DNA from: Solen grandis
Lineage: Eukaryota > Mollusca > Bivalvia > Adapedonta > Solenidae
NCBI GenBank assembly: GCA_021229015.1
Contig: CM037789.1
Location: 25,824,256-25,888,255 of the forward strand
DNA length: 64,000 nucleotides
Reading direction: 5' to 3'
Below, piece by piece: positions 36,346 to 48,910 of the stretch. The notes under the pieces were generated by a model. The model saw nothing but the letters and a program-made list of their open reading frames with translations, was not told the DNA's origin and ran no database searches. The position numbers and the translations under genes were made by a program. Numbering within the stretch: the first letter of the stretch is position 1; every line of letters starts with the position of its first letter.

Positions 36346-38137
36346 GACATAATGGAGTTACTTTTTACTATCACATAATGGAGTTACTTTTTACTATCAC
36401 ATAATGGAGTTACTTTTTACTATCACATAATGGAGTTAGTTTTTACTATCACATAATGGAGTTACTTTTTACTATCACATAATGGAGTTACTTTTTACTA
36501 TCACATAATGGAGTTAGTTTTTACTATCACATAATGGAGTTACTTTTACTATCACATAAAGGAGTTACTTTTTACTATCACATAATGGAGTTACTTTTTA
36601 CTACATGTATCACATAATGGAGTTACTTTTTACTATCACATAAAAGAGTTACTTTTTACTATCACATAATGGAGTTACTTTTTACTATCACATAATGGAG
36701 TTACTTTTTACTATCACATAATGGAGTTAGTTTTTACTATCACATAATGGAGTTAGTTTTTACTATCACATAATGGAGTTAGTTTTTACTATCACATAAT
36801 GGAGTTACCTTTTACTATCACATAATGGAGTTACTTTTTACTATCACATAATGGAGTTAGTTTTTACTATCACATAAAGGAGTTACTTTTTACTATCACA
36901 TAATGGAGTTACTTTTTACTATCACATAATGGAGTTACTTTTTACTATCACATAAAAGAGTTACTTTTTACTATCACATAAAGGAGTTAGTTTTTACTAT
37001 CACATAATGGAGTTACTTTTTACTATCACATAAAAGAGTTACTTTTTACTATCACATAAAAGAGTTACTTTTTACTATCACATAATGGAGTTAGTTTTTA
37101 CTATCACATAAAGGAGTTAGTTTTTACTATCACATAATGGAGTTACTTTTTACTATCACATAATGGAGTTACTTTTTACTATCACATAATGGAGTTACTT
37201 TTTACTATCACATAATGGAGTTAGTTTTTACTATCACATAATGGAGTTACTTTTTACTATCACATAATGGAGTTACTTTTTACTATCACATAATGGAGTT
37301 ACTTTTTACTATCACATAATGGAGTTACTTTTTACTATCACATAATGGAGTTACTTTTTACTATCACATAATGGAGTTACTTTTTACTATCACATAATGG
37401 AGTTACTTTTTACTATCACATAATGGAGTAACTTTTTACTATCACATAAAAGGCTTACTTTTTACTATCACATAAAAGAGTTACTTTTTACTATCACATA
37501 ATGGAGTTAGTTTTTACTATCACATAATGGAGTTACTTTTTACTATCACATAATGAAGTTACTTTTTACTATCACATAAAAGAGTTACTTTTTACTATCA
37601 CATAAAGGAGTTACTTTTTACTATCACATAAAGGAGTTACTTTTTACTATCACATAAAGGAGTTACTTTTTACTATCACATAAAAGAGTTACTTTTTACT
37701 ATCACATAAAGAGTTACTTTTTACTATCACATAAAAGAGTTACTTTTTACTATCACATAAAAGAGTTACTTTTTACTATCACATAATGGAGTTACTTTTT
37801 ACTATCACATAATGGAGTTACTTTTTACTATCACATAATGGAGTTACTTTTTACTATCACATAAAAGAGTTACTTTTTACTATCACATAATGGAGTTACT
37901 TCTTTACTATCACATAATGAAGTTACTTTTTACTATCACATAAAGGAGTTAGTTTTTACTATCACATAATGGAGTTACTTTTTACTATCACATAATGGAG
38001 TTACTTTTTACTATCACATAAAAGAGTTAGTTTTTACTATTACATAAAGGAGTAACCTTTTACTATCACATAATGGAGTTAGTTTTTACTATTACATAAT
38101 GGAGTAACTTTTTACTATCACATAATGGAGTTACTTC
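36346..38137 (+). repeat. minisatellite, 26-bp unit, about 68 copies
   Basis: Unit is CACATAATGGAGTTACTTTT plus TACTAT. Three variable sites recur: AATGG/AAAGG/AAAAG, TTACTT/TTAGTT and occasional GTAAC. One copy carries an ATGT insertion near 36605. Confidence 0.95.
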
Positions 38138-38667
38138 TTTGAAATAACTTCTTTGAAGTTATTTGAAATTGCTGCGATCAATGTTACGGACAAGCAAGTC
38201 CAGCTCTATGACCTTAACGTCAAAGTATGACATTGACCTTTGAGCTACAAATTTGGTTCTTGAGCGCGACACACTGTCTCACTTAGCTTGATATTTATGT
38301 TAAGTTATTTGAGAATCCCCCTATCCGTGGCGAAATAACATCCCTGACAACCAAAATTGAACTCGCCTTTGACATTTGACCCAAAAGTATGACCTTGACA
38401 TCTGAGTTACGATTCTGGTTCTTGTGCGCGATCTTCACAAACAGAAGGTGACTTATAAGGGACCAATGTCTCTAAATGTCATTCCTTATTGCTAATGTCT
38501 TTGAAACATCCATTAGCTATGAAGAAAACTAAAACTATGGAACTTTTTTAAATTTTTGAACTTTTTAAGTATGTTGTACAACATCTTGTTTTAGTTATGA
38601 CAAACAGTCACTATCATTAGTCATTCAGTGCATATGTCACAATACATTATACTTTTATCGTTATCGT

Positions 38668-39148
38668 ATCTGATTCTTATGGTGGCATATTTCTGCCCGC
38701 CACTTATCCACTTAGCTATGTCGAAACTTTTCTGAAAATGTGTCACATATTCAGTTAGTATCTGGCAAGTAGAAAATTTTCAAGTTATCCACTTAGGTAT
38801 CTTGACAGGACTAAACTGTCTGTTAGTGCCATCTACTGCCAATTACATATTCACTTAGATTAACTGGATATCATGTTTTTTCCAGATAATTATGTGAAAA
38901 AAATGCTTGTTATCCACATAATTTAACTGACTAACTTGAAAAAAGGCGAGATGTTAAGTTATCTTAAATGAATATATGGCTGGCAGTAGTGGGCACAAAC
39001 AGACAGTTTAGTCCTATCAAGATACCTTTATATAGATTAATTTTCTTCTTGCCAGATACTAACTAAATATGTGACAATTTTTTCAGAAAAGTTTCGACAT
39101 AGCTAAGTAGATAAGTGGCTGGCAGAAGTATGCCACCATAGATTCTGA
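38668..39148. mobile_element. foldback element with ~200-bp inverted arms
   Basis: The left arm starts TATGGTGGCATATTTCTGCC and the right arm ends GGCAGAAGTATGCCACCATA. The arms match imperfectly over roughly 200 bp (shared CTTAGCTATGTCGAAACTTT and GACTAAACTGTCTGTT), leaving a centre of about 60-100 bp. No coding capacity. Confidence 0.75.
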
Positions 39149-39909
39149 ACCAAGAAAACTTTTCAAGCTAAGTTAAGCTTACTTTTTTTGTGATGAACTA
39201 ACAGTAACTGTATCTGACGTTTCCGTTCAACTATTGACTGGGAGCCTCTTTTATCATTATTTTCCACTATTTTATTCTTATTTTCATCACAACTTGTCTT
39301 TTGTTGCTTCGACCACAGTCGAAAAGCGACTTTCGCTTTCGTTTTTCAGCCATCTTTGCAAATTACGAATCGGAAAAGAAACGCCGATTTTGATTGGTCG
39401 TAATATGTTAATATTATGAAAATATCGCTACCACAGCCAATCAGAGACGCTGTAATAAAAGCGGCAATAATTTTGATAGTGCACTTGATTGTGCGATATT
39501 ATACGATCAGAATAATGTTCCGGTCGTCAACGCTTTTCTTCTCGACAGACAATGCGCCCGATCGGCGCATTACCGGCATTATCTTTGCGCCAAACAATAT
39601 TTCTATGCGCCAAATACGCAAAGGCTCGTTCTAGTATGAATCCTGAAGCTGTTTTAAACCAAAATTTTACATTTGACCTCTAAGTGTGACCTTGATCTTT
39701 GAGCTAAACACACTGTTCTTGTGCACGACACAGCGTCTCATCATGGTTAACATTTGTGCCAAGTTATTTTTAGATCCCCCGATAATGACAGAGTAATGGC
39801 CCGGACAAGCATAATCCGGACGGACGCACATACACCGTACCGTCATTGTGGCGACTATGTCGAGCTCACCGCAAGCAGGCGCGAGAAAAATGTGTAGGTC
39901 ATTGAGTTC

Positions 39910-40960
39910 ATTTTCGAGCCACTGATCTGTTTTTATGGACAAGATAACAATGTTTAAAATCTATTAAACACACTTAATTCATTTCAAATAAAAAAAAACT
40001 ATTTGTGGCTGAGACGTTATTAATAAAAACATAATTTTGTCCTTTACTGGTGAAACAACCCATTAAGCATTGTGGCAGCTTATATTCATTCATTTGGAAT
40101 ATCCGAAACATGTAACACTTGACATATCCAAAACACTGCAATGGTAATTTTGAGTTTCAAAGTTAATTTCCACGTATGTAAGAACTATTTCTTGCATCGT
40201 GAAATCCCATTTGTTGCATTCATGGGCCATTTATCATACGGAGGAAGCGGCTTGATGGAATGCTTTAAAGCGCTTCAAAATAATCATCAAACTACGGCGC
40301 AGTGGATTGACTCCGCATCAATCATTGCCACACTGAGTTACCACGTGACCATGGTGTGTAGCAAAAGCCACGTCATTGGTTACCTTGACTTAGCTGAAAC
40401 TTAGATATTTTTTTTTAAAATCACTGTGAAAGAAATCTGTGCTAGATCTCCTGCGTTGGAGACTGAATACTCGCATGCCATAGCAAAGGAAAACGCTTTC
40501 ATACGTTACGGCTATGCAACGCATTTCAGAGAATCCCGTGACAAAAGCACGTGCTACAGAACACGGGGATCGTTTATTGCGGTGCAGGACACACTTATAT
40601 CTCAACAAAATACTCATCTGATTGCCGGTTACAAAATAAGGCATTGCCATTGCAGCGTTGTGACTCAAAATAATTAACAGAATCCTTCTGCGTGTATAAA
40701 TGTTTCAACCAGACAGGAATAGGGTAAATATTTTGACGTTTCTTCCAACATTAATGCAATACATCAGACACATAATCTTATATCTGTCCATAGATGCTTA
40801 CAAAACGTCTAGACGGTCGAATGGAAATGGCTGAAACCTGTGCCGCTGAGAACCCGGGTGCAGAGACAAAAAAGTTTCAAAACGTTTGAATGTAATTTTC
40901 CATTGATTTTTATGCAACGGTATGTTGTAAAAAGAAGTTTCGAGGTAGGATTAGGTGCTC
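39910..40960. other. unique block without a called gene
   Basis: Higher-complexity DNA with overlapping open frames on both strands around 40141-40677 and an E-box palindrome (CACGTGAC at 40342-40349). No family recognised; could be a promoter region. Confidence 0.3.
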
Positions 40961-41196
40961 TTAATAGCTGTCTCACGACTCGCTACAGAGTGCAGTTCAC
41001 TCAATCATCATTTCAATTCATATCTTTGTCAGATCCACTCTGTAACTGCGTTGAAAATGAATATCTCTCTCGTTATTCTCCCGATGTCCTTTCTTTATGC
41101 ATTGCCGTTACTCAATGTTCTCTTGATACGCATCGCCGTTATCCAATGTTCTCTATACGTATTTCCGTTATACAATGTTCTGTCAATACGCATTGT

Positions 41197-41330
41197 GGGG
41201 GCCCCGTGGCCGAGAGGGTAATGTCGCTGACTTTAACACTCACTCAGTCCCTCACCACGTGGGTTCTAGTCCCGGCATTTTTATATGGGGAAGCCTCCCA
41301 GCTGAATGGTTCTTACCTAAATTTAAGGAC
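41197..41330 (+). mobile_element. tRNA-headed SINE of a second family, partial
   Basis: Begins GGGGCCCCGTGGCCGAGAGG (A-box) with B-box-like GGTTCTAGTCC at 41262-41272, then GGGGAAGCCTCCCAGCTG. The B-box mismatch and lack of a proper acceptor stem argue against a tRNA gene. Confidence 0.65.
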
Positions 41331-41764
41331 TTTTCAAGGATTGTTCAAGGTGACTTTTGGAACATTTTTTTTCTTTCATGGCCACTTTTTTTAACTATTT
41401 GAGCGCTAAAAAGATTGTATCAAAATGTGTTTAACAAAAGAAAATTACCATTTACACAAAGTCTGACGTTTTACGCAACACTTATTCGCAATTTCAGTTT
41501 GTTCCAAGAGCATTTCGTTCACAAACTTACAGCAGTTTCTATTTGGAAGAAGATCTTGTTTTTTCTTTTGATAATACATTGATTTTTGTATTTAAAATGC
41601 ATTGCTTATGCAGTTCTGAATATTCAAGGTTGTTACTAAAATTTAAGGACTTTTACTGAAATTTCAGTACTATTTTTGTTTTCTCAAGGCAACACTTAAA
41701 TCAAGTATTTCTCAAGGTTAAAGTCGTTTTTTAAGGACTTTTCAAGGCCTGTATAACCATGTGC

Positions 41765-42114
41765 TGACTTGCGGTCGATGGTTCTACCCGGATGCCTCAG
41801 TGCATTTGGGGTCTTCCTCAACCTGTAATTAGCTGGATACTCACTCAGCCCCTCACCGCGTGGGTTCGAATCCCGGCAGGGACATTCGGATTTTCATGTG
41901 AGGAAGCCTTCCAGCTGGCTTGCGGTAGGTCGGTGTTCTACCCGGATGCTTCCGTGCATTCGTGGTCTTCCTCCACCTGTAAATAGCTGGACGTCGCTTT
42001 ATGACTGAAATACTGTCGAAGCGACGGTAAACTCAAATAGTCAAGTTAAGTCAATTAGCTGGACGTCGCTATAGGACTGAAATACTGTCGCACAGACAGT
42101 AAACTCAAAAAGCC
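41765..42114 (+). mobile_element. second-family SINE, tandem fragments
   Basis: Repeated landmarks: GGTTCGAATCCCGGCAGGGA (B-box), GAGGAAGCCTTCCAGCTGGC, TTCCTCCACCTGTAAATAGC and GACGTCGCT...CTGAAATACTGTCG. The 3' tail occurs twice (to 42035 and to 42114), so copies are partly tandem. Confidence 0.68.
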
Positions 42115-42551
42115 AATCTATACCCATTGCTGTATACGCATTGCCATAATCTAATGTTCTCTTTATAGCATTACCATAGTGTAATGTTGCCTGAGTAATA
42201 ACCTTGAAAAACTATCGTATGCCGACCCTCTGTTGCCGTCTGTCCAAAATGAACTTATATTTCAAAGTGTCCAGACTTTCTTACTAAACGATTTGATAGG
42301 CACATTGCTCATCGATAAATATATGCTGTATAGTTTAAACCAAATCTATCTTGCGTTGTATCAATGTAAACAAACATAGCCGACAAAGTTTTAGAATGAC
42401 TTTTGTGTATGGCATGAACATTATATAAATGCATGCTTCAACTGTCCAAGTTGGTATTAAAATTTAACTTATTTAAGGTTTATGCCTTGTAATTCATTTC
42501 CGGTAAAGTCGACAAACGCCGCTACCATCATGGACCACTTAACCTCTACCA

Positions 42552-42597
42552 AGATAACCAAGTTTCCTAATGAAACATTAGGAAACCTTGGTTATCT
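42552..42597. repeat. near-perfect short-loop hairpin
   Basis: The left arm AGATAACCAAGTTTCCTAATG pairs with CATTAGGAAACCTTGGTTATCT around a three-base loop, with one bulge. Weaker pairing extends outward to about 42520 and 42633, suggesting a small foldback element. The loop is too short for a microRNA precursor. Confidence 0.7.
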
Positions 42598-42689
42598 CCG
42601 TGAAAGGCCATGAGGTTCGAAATGTAGCGGAACCATTACAGGGCTATACCTTAAATTTATTGAGAAACAAAGTTCTCACAATTTAAATA

Positions 42690-42860
42690 CTAATCACTCT
42701 CAATGGCTCATGTGGTGGCATATGTCGTCATTACTGTGGGATGAAATCGGAGGAACCGAAAGAAACCCATATGTCCGGGGGTTGACCACTGTACCCTCTC
42801 ACGTACGTAACCAGGATTCGAACCCGGGACGCACTGGCGGGAAGCGAAGTGCGTTATCAA
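42690..42860 (-). mobile_element. tRNA-headed repeat fragment, reverse
   Basis: The minus strand has a B-box in CCCGGGTTCGAATCCTGG and a GATAACGCACTTCGCTTCCC stretch. The left part has GGAGGAACCGAAAGAAACCC. Family unknown. Confidence 0.45.
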
Positions 42861-43550
42861 TACGCTATTTATATCTTATTCCTATCGGCAAAGAAGCGAC
42901 TTAATGGCCATGGCCCATTTAAAAAGGGTCGATAACTTGCATTATTTCTCAGAAACATGCATATTTGTTAACATGATTTACGAGAGTAAATAATTATACC
43001 ATAAATCATACTTGTTACAGTAATTCATACTCACACAAGTGATTGTTCAAAAGCTATACATCATTCTTTATAGCCTTCTTCCTAAAGAAAAAGCATTTTA
43101 AATTTAATGAGTGTGCATAAAAAATAGGACTAGTGAACCGAAAACTTCAAAAATGCTCATCAAAGGAAAATGAATTGTATCTTTAGTTAATCAAGTCGGT
43201 GTTGTCATGATTGTACGTGGTATTGAACAGGTGTACAGCTTAGTACCTTGCTCAAGACAAAGTCCCGTTTGTGCATGCTTTCCAAGTTTCAGCCGTTTTT
43301 TCTAAGTTTTCAGAAGTTTTACAAACCGCTATCGGAAATTCTCATCAATTACTATCGATGCACGATTTACCGATTTTACCGATTTTATTTACAAACATTG
43401 CATAAGTCCTACACATGTAGGAAGCATTAGCATTACAAACAATACATAACATATGAGACAAAATTTAGGCAATTAGGCTGCTTTTCCAGATGTCCATGAG
43501 TGTATCCACATACCCACATCCGCAAAAAAATATAAATAGAATAAAACAAG

Positions 43551-44114
43551 AGGGCCAAGATGGCCCTAAAGACGCTCATCTGAGAAAAACTGCCTTCATT
43601 GCCTGTACAAGTTACTAAATTATAGCATAGTTGTACTGAATACATAATCCATGAGATCAATTATAAATCCACGAACTAAACAGTGCCTGTGATCAAAATT
43701 TGAAGTCAAACTTTACTGAGAAATTATGGCTTTAAACACACAAATTTAAACATAAAAAGGGGCATAACTCCTGACCTTATTGGCCAATATCAGCCATAAT
43801 CGAACATGGCCAAAAGAATATGGCTGTAAACACTGACATAAAGATTGAAGATGACTGCTTAAGACATGAAGATGCTAGTGTGCAAACAAGGTGAAATCTG
43901 GCTTTTTTTAATATTAAAAGGGGCATAACTCTTGACCTTCTATCAGCCATAATCGAACTTGGCCGTGTGATTATGGTAATAAAGATTGTAATAAAGATGA
44001 TTGCTTTAGAAATGAAAATGCTAGAGTGCAAACAAACTAATTGTGGACGACGGACGGACGGACATTCATCGATCCCAATAGCTCATCCTGAGCACATATG
44101 CTCAGGTGAGCTAT
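43551..44114 (+). mobile_element. short member of the CAAGAGGGCC...GAGCT family
   Basis: Begins CAAGAGGGCCAAGATGGCCC and ends in a hairpin with CTCAGGTGAGCT followed by ATAAAC. The left flank is ATAAAA, so a short ATAAA duplication is possible. The body has two degenerate units marked by GGGGCATAACTC. Confidence 0.65.
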
Positions 44115-45080
44115 AAACAATAACAAAAAAACCCAAAAAAAACCCATTAATTTAAATTAAAATACCATGTTCACTTTGTCCACATCCGCAGCCGCATACC
44201 CTTATCTCCGAAAGCACGAACCGCATTTATTCGCTCTATGTTTTCCGCATACGTCATTTTTCAGGATAAGAGATTAGTTGCCGTCAGTTAACACCTCTGG
44301 AAAAAATGATTTAATTTGTGTGGCAATGCCTACAATTAAAATCAAGGCCCAATGATTAGCGATATCCAGTACATGTAATTTCAGCTCTTTTACAAGACAG
44401 ATGATGATTTTTTTTTCCATGCTTGTTCTATGACCTGTATTCTTTTGCAAGTTTTTGCATAACATGCAGCACCATAGCAACATCAAGTAACCCAAATCAT
44501 TTGTATTCAAAAATGCCCAATCAAAATTAACATCTTGTTCTGAAATATCTATACTGACGCGGACACAAGGTAAGAACCTTCCGGCTTTTGTATTGATTTT
44601 TTTTTTTCGGGTGCGGGCAGATGGAAAAGCAGCCTAGGCGTTGCCAAGCTTGAAATACGCACAGCAGGAGTGGGGTTGTATCGGGAAATACCCGCTGCTT
44701 GGGATCCGGCAGATTGCAGCTCTGCATAAACTGTTGAGGTAGTTGTTTCCCCGAAGCTAAAAATTAAAAATAATGCTGAATATTTTTCACACGTACAAGT
44801 TTGCGTATGGGGCTAAATGGTCACTACACCCACAGGGACTCGAAGTTGCATGGGGCGTATCATTTCGTACTTAGTGGTAACATTAAAAATAGGAAGGGAG
44901 GACACTGTTTTGAGACCAAATTTAGAAAAACGCGTTTATAACGAAATTCAACATTGAAAATGGACCAGGTTGTGTTTTAAATGAATAAATTCAGAAATTC
45001 CTAAACGTAAATGAGGTAGTTTTTCTCTTGTAACGATAATATCGTTAATTTATTCACAGGACACCGATATTCAGTAAACA

Positions 45081-46273
45081 AGAGGCCCATGATGGCCCTA
45101 AATCGCTCACCTGAGATAAATAGGTTGACCCAAGGAACATCTGTACCAATTTATTTTAAAATCTGGCAAGTAGTTTTGAAGAAGATGATTTTTAAAGTTT
45201 TCATATTTTTTTTCTTTTTGTTGCCATGGCAACCAGAGTTCTATATGGATCAAGTTTATTTTAGGAACTTTTGTGAAGGTTGACCCAAGGATCATTCCTG
45301 CCAAATTTTATCAAATTCTGTCCAGTGGTTTCAGAGAATGTTGATTAAAGTCTTCCCAATATACATATAAGGCAAATAAGCCCCGCCCCTGGCGGCCATG
45401 TTTTTTTACGGATCGAATTTTTTTTAGCAACTTTGGTAGAGGTTGACCCAAGGAACATCTGTACCAATTTATTTTAAAATCTGGCCAGTAGTTTTGAAGA
45501 AGATGATTTTTAAAGGTTTTATTTATTTTTTCTTTTTGTTGCCATGGCAACCAGAGTTCTACATGGATCAAGTTTATATTAGCAACTTTTGTGAAGGTTG
45601 ACTCAAGGATCATCCCTGCCAAGTTTAATCAAATTCTGTCCAGTGGTTTCAGAGGAGATGTTGTTTAAAGGTTTCCCAATATACATATAAGGCAAATAAG
45701 CCCCGCCCCTGGCGGCCATGTTTGTTTACGGATCGGAATAATTTTAGCAACTTTGGTAGAGGTTGACCCAAGGAACATCTGTACCAATTTATTTTAAAAT
45801 CTGGCCAGTAGTTTTGAAGAAGATGATTTTTAAAGTTTTCATTTTTTTTTTGTTGCCATGGCAACCAGAGTTCTACATGGATCAAGTTTATATTAGCAAC
45901 TTTTGTGAAGGTTGACCCAAGGATCATCCCTGCCAAGTTTAATCAAGTTCTGTCTGGTGGTTTCAGAGGAGATGTTGTTTAAAGTTTTCCCTAACTTTGG
46001 TGGGTTGCCCAAGGAACTTGTACCAAATTATTTTGAAATCTGGCCAGTAGTTTTGAAGGAGATGATTTTTAAAGTTTTTAAATTATTTTTTTTAGCAACT
46101 TTTGTAGAGCCTCATCCAAGGAACATTCCTGCCAACTTTCATTAAATTCTGTCCAGTGGTTTCAGAGGAGATGTCGTTTAAAGAAAATTGTTGACGACGC
46201 ACGACGGACGACGCACGACGACGGACGACGGACGAAGAGTGATCCTAAAAGCTCACTTGAGCACAAAGTGCTC
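45081..46273 (+). mobile_element. tandem-bodied repeat element with ~314-bp internal units
   Basis: Begins ACAAGAGGCCCATGATGGCC, carries CTCACCTGAG near the start, and ends CTCAGGTGAGCTAA after a hairpin and a GACGACGGACGA tract. Its body has about three copies of a 314-bp unit (landmark TTGCCATGGCAACCAG at 45224, 45539 and 45853). It is nested inside the inverted-repeat element 44831-46841. Confidence 0.7.
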
Positions 46274-46298
46274 AGGTGAGCTAAAAAAAATAATTGAA

Positions 46299-46332
46299 AA
46301 AATCGACCTCTCTATATAGAGGGGTCGATTTT
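46299..46332. repeat. 34-bp hairpin
   Basis: AAAATCGACCTCTCTA pairs with TAGAGGGGTCGATTTT around TA with one mismatch. Lies inside the 2.0-kb inverted-repeat element, just beyond the nested repeat. Confidence 0.7.
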
Positions 46333-46975
46333 TTTTTTCTGGTTTCTTTAGAAGTGAATATAAAGGTAAGTTTTTATTGGTCAATCAAAATGTAAACGAG
46401 ACTGACATTTCCCGGGAAAACTTCATTAAGTTACGGAGGTCCAGAATAGCATAAACAACGCGATCGAAAATGGCCGCAATGTAATCATTGTCGGACCATA
46501 AGGTACAGGGAAGTCATACCTGCTTACACAGTATTTGATTTAGATATATTGACCAATTAGCGCTTACATTTTATTCATTAGAAACGAAACCATAAGTAGC
46601 CGGTCCCGTCTGTTGTCAAGCTCGACTGGGCTATTAAAAACACTTGTTAATCAGTTGTAAGGTAAAAACAACACGGGGAAACGACGCGATTCTATATATC
46701 TATTCATTTCAAATGCATATGAACCATTTTATTGATCGTTATTTGCCGAAAATGCGATATTCATAATATAGCCGAAAATAGTGTTCTCCCTTCCTTTTTA
46801 AGTACGAAATGATTCGCCCCATGCAACATCGAGCCCCTGTGACTACACCCTTGACAAATGTCCCACGTGTAGACCATACGTAAATATTTTTTACATAAAA
46901 CTCAAGAGTTATCATTAACCGAGAATAGCCCGTATTGAACTTTGACACACAAACTTTTATACACACAATTAAATT

Positions 46976-47144
46976 CACTCTTTTTCAATATTTCGGCAAA
47001 AAAATTGTCTTTCTCAAGATAAGTATGTTTTTTTAGCAATATGCTAAGCTAGCAATAGCATGTGGCGACTGTACAAACGTCTATTATGTACTTGTTTTTT
47101 CTTGAGAAAGGCAAATTTTTGCCGAAATATTGAAAAAGAGTGAC
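46976..47144. mobile_element. small foldback element (~170 bp)
   Basis: The left arm CACTCTTTTTCAATATTTCG, continuing to TTTCTCAAGA, is inverted at the right end (TCTTGAGAAAG ... AAAAAGAGTG). The centre of about 80 bp is unrelated. Confidence 0.7.
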
Positions 47145-48334
47145 GATTTAATATAATTGTTAATTTCAATATTTCCCTCTGGAAAACCCAACATATTTAA
47201 TTTTATACACGTTCACTTACATACGCTGAGGAGATTACATTGGGATGCTGTAGATATTAGCAATCGTTCAGTCAATCAGACCTTTCTAATTTAAGATATT
47301 TCATTTAAAGACTACACAGTATATAATTGCAATGTCTGTAATCTTCACCTTGTACCAAGGTCATGCCACAAACAATTGTTATAAGCAACCTTTGTGTCCA
47401 ATATAAATTGGTTGAAATAATATCGATTAAAGAAGTATTGTATACTAACATAACCTATGACTTTAAATTTGAGTAAATGACCTTGAACGAAGTTCATGAG
47501 TCACCCTCTGCTCATAACTGAACTTATTCTATTGTATCATAAGCAAATAAACTGGGGTCACGGTCATGACCCTTCCTTAGGTCATAGGCAAACTTTGTGC
47601 CAAGTGTGTTAGTGTTATCGAAAGTTATGGCCCAGGCTTGAAATTTGAACTTTCTCAGTGACCTTGATCTTAAGCAAATGACCCTTGCATATGGTGTTGA
47701 CACATCCTTTGGACATTAAAAATTACGCATGTTTCCTGTGTGCATGTAGCGTGTGTAGGTAAATAACGTCAAATCGGTAAAAAAAAAATATGGTACATGT
47801 TTATGCTACATAACTGGAGGTACTTCGAACACGTACATAGTAACTATGATCAATGATAAAACTCAAGTCTCGTTTATTCAGGTTGGTTACTTTAGTCAAA
47901 CTCTTCAGTGGAAAGGAGAGAAAAATGTAAAGAGGGTATCCGAATATTAACTATAGTTCAACCACCGATATACTCTGGCCGTACCAAAGTCAATACTCTG
48001 TGCTCTCTATATAGTCTTCATCCCTCCAACCAGAGTTACCAACTATAGATGATTTAGACTGTGTTTAATCAATGACAAGTTACTATGGTCAGTGATCGAA
48101 GTACCTCGGAGACACATGAAAAACTGGGTCTCGGACCAACAACGTTAAGAGGTCAAGTATTGGTTAGAGTCTACAGCCACTAAGGTTGCACATCAGCGAA
48201 CCATGAACAAAATTAATTTTCATTTAATGCCAACTTACACCGTACAAGGGAAACAACCATGTATTTACTTGTTTAGCTTTAAAACAACGTTATGCCCCTT
48301 TTTTTAACATTAATTCTGTTTACTTGGGAAACAA

Positions 48335-48485
48335 GTTTTAACAACTTATACTTAATCCCTCTCGATGGTGGGGTTGGATCACTACTTAACACCTGGGAAG
48401 GTCATGAAAAATCCCCCCAGTGGAGTTCAAACCCACAACCTTCGGATCTGCGTCAGGTATGTTACCACTGGACCCTGCATCCTTT
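48335..48485 (-). mobile_element. third-family SINE (GGTTGGACCAGTACTT tail), reverse
   Basis: The head on the minus strand is GGTCCAGTGGTAACATACCT with TTGTGGGTTTGAACTCC. The body has AACACCTGGGAAGGTCATGA. Related copies are at 22640-22790, 26528-26690 and 21350-21400. Confidence 0.65.
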
Positions 48486-48910
48486 ATTGGTGAAAAAACT
48501 GTTAAAAAGGCGATGAAATGATGCTGCAGATAATGACTGTGATGATAGTTCAGCTTCTGCCACCAGAACAACGTGTGATGATGAATAAAGATAAGAATGA
48601 TGACGATGGTACTTCTGCAGCTGACTGACGTATCTGACTGATGATGAATGCATTGTAATTCTTAAAACTTGTCAGCTCCACCAAGTTTTAAAGAATTATA
48701 ATGCATTCATCTCCATCATTATCAGAAACAGCAGCTGCAGACTGAACGGATATATCTTCTATTACTGTGTTTGTTTGGTTTTACATCTCATCAACAGTAT
48801 TTCAATCATTTTTAGTGTCACCTGTGAGGGTGACTGGAGGGTTTGAGCATCTGTCCTTACCTGGTAAGTGCACAACACACATGTAGAACCACAGACAGTT
48901 ATGTACCGAC

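Larger units (their letters stand above)
41097..42190 (+). repeat. ~32-bp degenerate repeat split by SINEs
   Basis: Units with CGCATTGCCGTTA and CAATGTTCTCT recur at 41097-41195 and resume at 42120-42190 (CGCATTGCCATAATCTAATG). The SINE cluster 41197-42114 sits between. Confidence 0.55.
44831..46841. mobile_element. 2.0-kb inverted-repeat DNA transposon, 8-bp target duplication, non-autonomous
   Basis: Terminal inverted repeats begin CACAGGGACTCGAAGTTGCA on the left and, in reverse complement, CACAGGGGCTCGATGTTGCA on the right; homology continues through ATCATTTCGTACTT and a GGAAGGGAG block. The termini are flanked by identical ACTACACC (44823-44830 and 46842-46849). An 8-bp duplication with a CAnAGGG-like end suggests the hAT superfamily by rule, but no transposase is present. 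The element carries 45081-46273 nested within it. Confidence 0.6.

Noticed and set aside
41197..41280. Functional tRNA gene
   Set aside because: B-box has a mismatch, there is no acceptor stem, and downstream sequence matches other SINE copies.
42552..42597. microRNA precursor
   Set aside because: A three-base loop and 21-base arms are incompatible with Drosha/Dicer substrates.
45311..45936. Two similar minus-strand proteins (95-103 codons)
   Set aside because: They are successive 314-bp units of a non-coding repeat element, similar only because the units are.
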